Source of the DNA: an uncultured Pedobacter sp.
GTDB taxonomy: Bacteria; Bacteroidota; Bacteroidia; Sphingobacteriales; Sphingobacteriaceae
DNA: 56,503 bases
Direction: 5' to 3'
Assembly: GCA_946478755.1 (NCBI GenBank)
Contig: CAMLDJ010000007.1
Location: forward strand, 1 to 56,503
Made by a program: the position numbers and the translations under genes
Shown: positions 52,526 to 56,503 of the stretch, piece after piece
How positions within the stretch are numbered: the stretch's first letter is position 1
Layout of the letters: every line of letters starts with the position of its first letter
The notes under the pieces: model-generated
Told to the model about the DNA's origin: nothing
Seen by the model: the letters and a program-made list of their open reading frames with translations, nothing else
Database searches by the model: none

Positions 52526-52975
52526 ATGAAACGTATACTAACTCTCGCAGCAGCGCTTTTTCTGTTCCTTAACGTTCAGGGGCAGGATGCTAAAAAACTT
52601 TTGGGTACTTGGGAAATTAAAAAATTCCAATACAGCAACAATGCAAACAACAATGAAAAGAATACTCCTTTTAGAAAGTATAAGACCTATACTCCTACAA
52701 ACTTCATTGTCACTGAAATCGATAACCGAAGCAATATTACCACAACCAGTATTTTTGGCACCTATGAAATCAAAGACGGAATATATACCGAAAATATCCG
52801 GAGTGTAACTTCAAAATCTGCCTGGATGATCGGGCATTCCTTTTCTTTTACACTGGTTTTTGAAGACAATGATAAATTCCTTTCGACCGGATCATTTAAT
52901 GGAATGGAAACTTCTGAGGTATGGGTGCGTGTCAAAAATGGCATGGAAACAGAAGGGCAGCCGCAAGGTGAATGA
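52526..52975 (+). CDS. secreted lipocalin-like (DUF4488-type) small protein
   Basis: 149 residues with a signal peptide (ends VQGQ). AKKLLGTWEIKKFQYSNNAN at the first strand, then FGTYEIKDGIYTENI and FTLVFEDNDKFLSTGSF form a compact beta-barrel pattern of the lipocalin-like DUF4488 group found in Bacteroidota. It probably binds a small ligand in the periplasm; nothing more can be said. Monocistronic. Confidence 0.6.
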   Translation: MKRILTLAAALFLFLNVQGQDAKKLLGTWEIKKFQYSNNANNNEKNTPFRKYKTYTPTNFIVTEIDNRSNITTTSIFGTYEIKDGIYTENIRSVTSKSAWMIGHSFSFTLVFEDNDKFLSTGSFNGMETSEVWVRVKNGMETEGQPQGE

Positions 52976-53136
52976 TCAGGCCCAGGTCAGGATTCCTTTC
53001 AGTCGCTTTGTTTTGTATAAATATTGTATAAACAATGTTTTGTGAATATTAGTTATATTTTTTTTGTACTTTTATATTGTATTAGCAATGTTGATGGGTC
53101 TACTACTCTTTGCGATACAGCTATAAACAATAGATT

Positions 53137-53370
53137 ATGAAAACATCAAGTAAAGCTTTAATCGTACTCGGATTTATCATTGTTATCATCGGCAAACTGG
53201 TATTTCGTGATTTGCATTATGTGAATGCAGTGGATGCCCATGCCTGGACAATAAACATTAACGGATTTAATTCCTTTCCCTGGATAACATTTTCCGGTGG
53301 AGTGCTTATTGTAATTGGCATTACTTTTTATATCGCCAGTCAGGAGCAAAAAGGAAGGCGATACGATTAG
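53137..53370 (+). CDS. small membrane protein with two transmembrane segments
   Basis: 77 residues. TM1 at about residues 7-22 (ALIVLGFIIVIIGKLV) and TM2 at about 50-67 (WITFSGGVLIVIGITFYI), linked by a 25-residue loop with HYVNAVDAHAW. The C-terminal tail is charged. No known family. It has a long AT-rich leader and a hairpin shortly downstream, so it seems a genuine single gene. Confidence 0.55.
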   Translation: MKTSSKALIVLGFIIVIIGKLVFRDLHYVNAVDAHAWTININGFNSFPWITFSGGVLIVIGITFYIASQEQKGRRYD

Positions 53371-53414
53371 ATTGTTTTGATCTTATGTGCTGAAGGCACA
53401 AGCTAAGTTTTGGG

Positions 53415-53460
53415 AAACCCATTGTTAAAGTTCGGATGAGCTTGCGATGGGTTTATTTGT
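53415..53460 (+). terminator. hairpin after the small membrane protein gene
   Basis: AAACCCATTG (53415-53424) pairs with CGATGGGTTT (53445-53454) with one G-U pair, followed by ATTTGTTTT. It is 44 bases after the stop codon. Confidence 0.5.
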
Positions 53461-53533
53461 TTTAAAGCTATAGGATATATAAATGGTTTCCTGATCTTCC
53501 AAACCAGCGGGCAAATGATCATTCAAAAGCTAC

Positions 53534-53568
53534 TCCGATCTGCGTTTTTACAGACCGGATTTTTTTTT
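53534..53568 (+). terminator. rho-independent terminator
   Basis: TCCGATCTG (53534-53542) pairs with CAGACCGGA (53551-53559) with one mismatch, then an eight- to nine-base T run (53560-53568). It lies just before a response-regulator fragment. Confidence 0.65.
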
Positions 53569-53594
53569 ACTTTTACACTCAAGCACATAAGTTA

Positions 53595-53696
53595 ATGAAG
53601 GTATTAATTATTGAGGATGAAGTACTCGCAGAAAATACACTGTGGAAGGTCCTGATGCACATCAATCCCAATGTCCATATCCCTGCAACCGATTAA
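53595..53696 (+). pseudogene. N-terminal fragment of a response regulator
   Basis: 33 codons reading MKVLIIEDEVLAENTLWKVL then MHINPNVHIPATD and a stop. This is the first beta strand, the acidic pair and the first helix of a receiver domain (LytTR-type regulators begin alike). The rest of the receiver and output domains is missing and the sigma-factor gene starts 3 bases later. It looks like a gene cut by insertion of the sigma/anti-sigma PUL. Confidence 0.65.
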
Positions 53697-53699
53697 GCC

Positions 53700-54278
53700 A
53701 TGGCTGCATACAGCGAATATACTGATCAGGAACTTAACAGCTTGTTAAAACAGGGGGACCATGCAGCATTTACCGAAATTTATCATAGGTATTGGCGCAA
53801 GATCTTTGTGGTTGCACATAAGCGTTTGGGTGATCAGGAAGAAGCAGAGGAAATTGTGCAAAACCTGTTTTTAAATCTCTGGCGTAAAAGAGAAAGCTTT
53901 CAGCTGACTACCGGATTTCAAAACTATTTTGCAGTTGCCCTGAAGTTTGAAATACTTGATGTAATGCGGAAGTGGGCAAATGTACATAAGTATGAAAACG
54001 AGCTTTCCCTAACGTATACAGAGGCTGATGAAAGCATGTTGCGATCTGTTGACCTTCAGGAATTAACGCAAAAAATCCAGCTGACCATTAGTACGCTTCC
54101 TGAAAAATGCCAGTTGGTATTCAGGCTGAAGTATGAGCAGGGTTATACGCAAAAACAGATTGCAGCGGAAATGGATATTTCAGAGAAAACTGTCGAAGCC
54201 CATCTGGCAAAGGCTAAAAAAAAGCTTAAAGGCAACTTTGGGGGACTGCTTGAAGTCATCTTATTCCTTTGTTTTTAA
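53700..54278 (+). CDS. FecI-type ECF sigma factor
   Basis: 192 residues. Region 2: HAAFTEIYHRYWRKIFVVAH, then EEAEEIVQNLFLNLWRKRE. Region 4: LPEKCQLVFRLKYEQGYTQK, then IAAEMDISEKTVEAHLAKAK (helix-turn-helix). This is the family that Bacteroidota use to switch on PULs when a SusC transducer signals. The FecR-like anti-sigma gene follows after 67 bases and a STN-containing SusC after that, so the three form a standard trans-envelope signalling set. Confidence 0.93.
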   Translation: MAAYSEYTDQELNSLLKQGDHAAFTEIYHRYWRKIFVVAHKRLGDQEEAEEIVQNLFLNLWRKRESFQLTTGFQNYFAVALKFEILDVMRKWANVHKYENELSLTYTEADESMLRSVDLQELTQKIQLTISTLPEKCQLVFRLKYEQGYTQKQIAAEMDISEKTVEAHLAKAKKKLKGNFGGLLEVILFLCF

Positions 54279-54345
54279 AATATTTTAAAACCACTAAGGG
54301 ATTTTCGTTTCTGAAACGGCTATGTAATAAAGGGGTTATATATAT

Positions 54346-55500
54346 ATGCCGGCAAATAAACCAGACGATACTTTATTAATACTTGCCAAAAAATGGCTTG
54401 CAGGAAAAATTACCGATAAAGAGCGGTCGAAATTCGACCAATGGTATAACTCTTTTGATGATAGCCGGCACGAACTGTTTTCTGATGAGACCGATCAGGC
54501 AATGGAAGACAGGATAAAACAAGCCATTTTTAGCAGGGCAAAGATCGGGAAACCCAAATCAACCAGGCTTTGGCCACGTGTAGTAATAGCAGCTGCTGTG
54601 GTAGGGGCCATTGCTATTGGCATCTACTTTTTCAGTGGCCCGGCCCATCTCAACGACAGGAGAGACCGCCTAACCTATGCAAATGACATTGCCCCAGGCA
54701 GGAACTCCGCCATATTAACGCTTCCCAATGGAAAAACCATCAGCCTTAGCGATACGAAAACTGGGGTAGTTATTGGCGCCGGTCAAATTAAGTACAGCGA
54801 TGGTACAGCCCTTATGTCGTCTTCGGACGACCATACCGGGGCTCAAATGGTCACGGCATCAACCCCGCGTGGCGGCACCTACCAGATCACCCTGCCTGAC
54901 GGAAGTAAAGTCTGGCTCAATGCCGCCTCAAGGATTTCCTTTCCTTCGCAATTTAGCCGGGCGACGCGCAAGGTTATTTTAGAAGGCGAAGCATATTTTG
55001 AGGTGACCAAAAAACGCTCGCCATTCATTGTGTCGAGCAGGCAACAGGAAGTAGCGGTTTTGGGTACACATTTTAACATTAGTGCCTATACGGGAGAATA
55101 CCCAATTAAAACCACTTTGCTGGAAGGAAAAGTACGTGTCACACGAATAGCGGATACAGGTGCAGCCGCACAACAAACCAGTCCGGTAATTTTGAAACCA
55201 GGGGAACAATCCCAATTCTCAAATGACAGGATTACGGTAAGCAAGGTGAATGCCGATGCTGCCGTTGACTGGAAAAATGAGCTCTTCATTTTTGATAATG
55301 ATCAGCTGGAAGACATCATGAAAAAAGTAGCCAGGTGGTACAATGTTGAAATTGTGTACCAGGACCAGCAGGTAAAAAGAGAACTGTTCAGCGGCAGGAT
55401 TTCCAGGTCTCAGAACGTAAGCGAAGTGCTGAATAAGCTGAGCCAAACCGGCGCTGTAAGATTTAAAATAGAAGGAAGGAGGATCTTAATCACGAAATAA
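54346..55500 (+). CDS. FecR-family anti-sigma factor
   Basis: 384 residues. An N-terminal cytosolic helix region (KWLAGKITDKERSKFDQWYN) binds the sigma factor. One TM helix at about 79-96 (VVIAAAVVGAIAIGIYFF). The periplasmic FecR domain contains TPRGGTYQITLPDGSKVWLN, FPSQFSRATRKVILEGEAYF and VAVLGTHFNISAY, then a DUF4974-like C-terminus (FIFDNDQLEDIMKKVARWYN). It should contact the STN domain of the following SusC and control the sigma factor upstream. Confidence 0.93.
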   Translation: MPANKPDDTLLILAKKWLAGKITDKERSKFDQWYNSFDDSRHELFSDETDQAMEDRIKQAIFSRAKIGKPKSTRLWPRVVIAAAVVGAIAIGIYFFSGPAHLNDRRDRLTYANDIAPGRNSAILTLPNGKTISLSDTKTGVVIGAGQIKYSDGTALMSSSDDHTGAQMVTASTPRGGTYQITLPDGSKVWLNAASRISFPSQFSRATRKVILEGEAYFEVTKKRSPFIVSSRQQEVAVLGTHFNISAYTGEYPIKTTLLEGKVRVTRIADTGAAAQQTSPVILKPGEQSQFSNDRITVSKVNADAAVDWKNELFIFDNDQLEDIMKKVARWYNVEIVYQDQQVKRELFSGRISRSQNVSEVLNKLSQTGAVRFKIEGRRILITK

Positions 55501-55553
55501 ATTTCTACTATAACAAGGATAAAAAATATCAACTAAACCAACCAGACGAACCA

Positions 55554-56503
55554 ATGTATAAAATTTACAAAAGAATTTTATACGGCCTGCCCGGTCGTGT
55601 AAAAGAAATTCTCTTTATGATGAAATTAACTTTCCTCCTCACCCTAACCACGCTGCTCCAGGTAAGTGCCAGCAGCTTTGGACAACAGGTAACGCTGCAC
55701 AAAAACAATATAGCGCTGGAGGAAGTATTCACTGAAATAATGACCCAGACCGGATACAATGTATTATGGCAGCCCGATAAGTTAAAAAAAGCAAAGCCTG
55801 TCAGTGTTAATTTTAAGAACACGGGTTTAAGGACGGCATTGAATGTATTGCTTACCAATCAGCCTTTCACTTACACTGTTGATGGCAACACCATTGTAAT
55901 CAGACAGAAAGAAACAGGGGTATTCAAATCCACACTCAACATCATTACTAACCTGTTTTCAGCCATAAATGTAAAAGGCGTTATCATAGATGAAAATAAC
56001 AGGCCATTGCCAGGCGTAATCGTAAAGGTCAAGGGAACAAACCACATCGTGGTTACCAATGAGCGAGGCGCTTTTGAGATCGCGGGATTGGATGAGGATG
56101 CAATTTTATTGATCTCCTTTATTGGTTATAAGCCGGTTGAAATTAAGGCGGACAATAAGTTTTTTCCCATGAAATTAGAACCTTCCCTGGGGCAGCTGGA
56201 CGAAGTGATGATCAGCACCGGCTACCAGACTTTACCATTGGAACGATCTACAGGTTCCTATGGCGTTGTAACGGAGAAGAAGCTGGATGCAAGAATGGGA
56301 ACCAGTATTCTGGACAGGTTGGAAGGTACTGTACCGGGACTTTACATGCAAAGCGGATCTGTAACGATCCGCGGTTTATCTACCTTGCATGGCAATCAGC
56401 AGCCACTTTACGTGGTCGATGGATTTCCCTATGAAGGCGACCTGAACTACATTAATCCGGCAGACGTGATCAATGTAACTGTCTTAAAGGATGCAGCTGC
56501 AGC
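55554..56503 (+). CDS. SusC/TonB-dependent transducer with STN domain, 3' truncated by window edge
   Basis: The first 316 residues are visible and the gene runs off the window. A long N-terminal region with signal sequence (ends ASSFGQ), then an STN domain (~44-115: ALEEVFTEIMTQTGYNVLWQ, ending FTYTVDGNTIVIRQK), then a carboxypeptidase-regulatory-like domain (~139-215: VKGVIIDENNRPLPGVIV) and the start of the plug (GYQTLPLERSTGSYGVVTEK; LYVVDGFPYEG). The STN domain transmits signals to the FecR protein encoded upstream. This marks the start of a second PUL with sigma/anti-sigma rather than LacI control. Confidence 0.95.
   Translation, partial: MYKIYKRILYGLPGRVKEILFMMKLTFLLTLTTLLQVSASSFGQQVTLHKNNIALEEVFTEIMTQTGYNVLWQPDKLKKAKPVSVNFKNTGLRTALNVLLTNQPFTYTVDGNTIVIRQKETGVFKSTLNIITNLFSAINVKGVIIDENNRPLPGVIVKVKGTNHIVVTNERGAFEIAGLDEDAILLISFIGYKPVEIKADNKFFPMKLEPSLGQLDEVMISTGYQTLPLERSTGSYGVVTEKKLDARMGTSILDRLEGTVPGLYMQSGSVTIRGLSTLHGNQQPLYVVDGFPYEGDLNYINPADVINVTVLKDAAA

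Noticed and set aside
1..56503. CRISPR arrays, tRNA or rRNA genes, intact transposase or integrase genes
   Set aside because: I saw no regularly spaced repeats, tRNA-like cloverleaf, rRNA segment or complete recombinase gene. Short tRNA genes could be missed by eye.

Overview
The window reads as Bacteroidota chromosome, most likely a Sphingobacteriaceae/Pedobacter-type soil organism. It has SusC/SusD pairs, lipoproteins of the Cys-Lys-Lys type, FecI/FecR control, TAnnTTTG-type -7 boxes and AT-rich leaders without strong Shine-Dalgarno sites. I saw no rRNA, tRNA or CRISPR array.

Layout. (1) Positions 1 to about 6000 are an accessory island: the tail of a DUF3560-type mobile-element protein, small conserved-looking ORFs, a RadC-like JAB protein, a tightly linked TIR-like plus PLD-nuclease gene pair that looks like an antiviral module, a winged-helix protein, and two genes broken by a one-base loss in an A run. 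(2) 6256-8413 holds a LacI-type regulator, a gene relic on the minus strand, and the promoter/operator region of a large polysaccharide utilisation locus (PUL). (3) 8414-47818 is a nearly unbroken run of about 23 same-strand genes: SusC, SusD, four GH172 (DUF2961) enzymes, GH116, GH20, GH43s, GH32/GH43-like propellers, a GH5-like enzyme, an esterase, two alpha/alpha-toroid proteins, an SSS transporter, HisD-like, ceramidase-like and GATase-like proteins, and a catabolic cassette (FucI isomerase, FucP permease, AraB-type ribulokinase). (4) 47976-50787 has two small secreted papain-like proteins that seem to lack catalytic residues, and a BNR/sialidase-like protein. (5) 50800-53696 is low-density sequence with an HxlR remnant, a possible IS21 end, a GNAT enzyme, small proteins and a truncated response regulator. 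(6) 53700 to the right edge starts a second PUL: ECF sigma, FecR and a TonB-dependent transducer that runs off the window.

How it works together. FucI family enzymes isomerise D-arabinose as well as L-fucose, and AraB-type kinases can phosphorylate D-ribulose. No fuculose-phosphate aldolase is present. GH172 and GH116 both include known D-arabinofuranosidases. I therefore infer that the PUL degrades a D-arabinofuranose-containing glycan (mycobacterial/actinobacterial arabinan is the best known) and feeds D-arabinose via D-ribulose into the pentose phosphate pathway. A palindrome TGAATACGTATTCA occurs twice in the PUL promoter region. Diverged copies lie at the LacI promoter, at the GH20 start codon and upstream of the pseudo-protease pair, which outlines a LacI regulon readable within the window. 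The least explained elements are the HisD-like enzyme, the GH32-motif propellers, the pseudo-proteases and the TIR/PLD pair.
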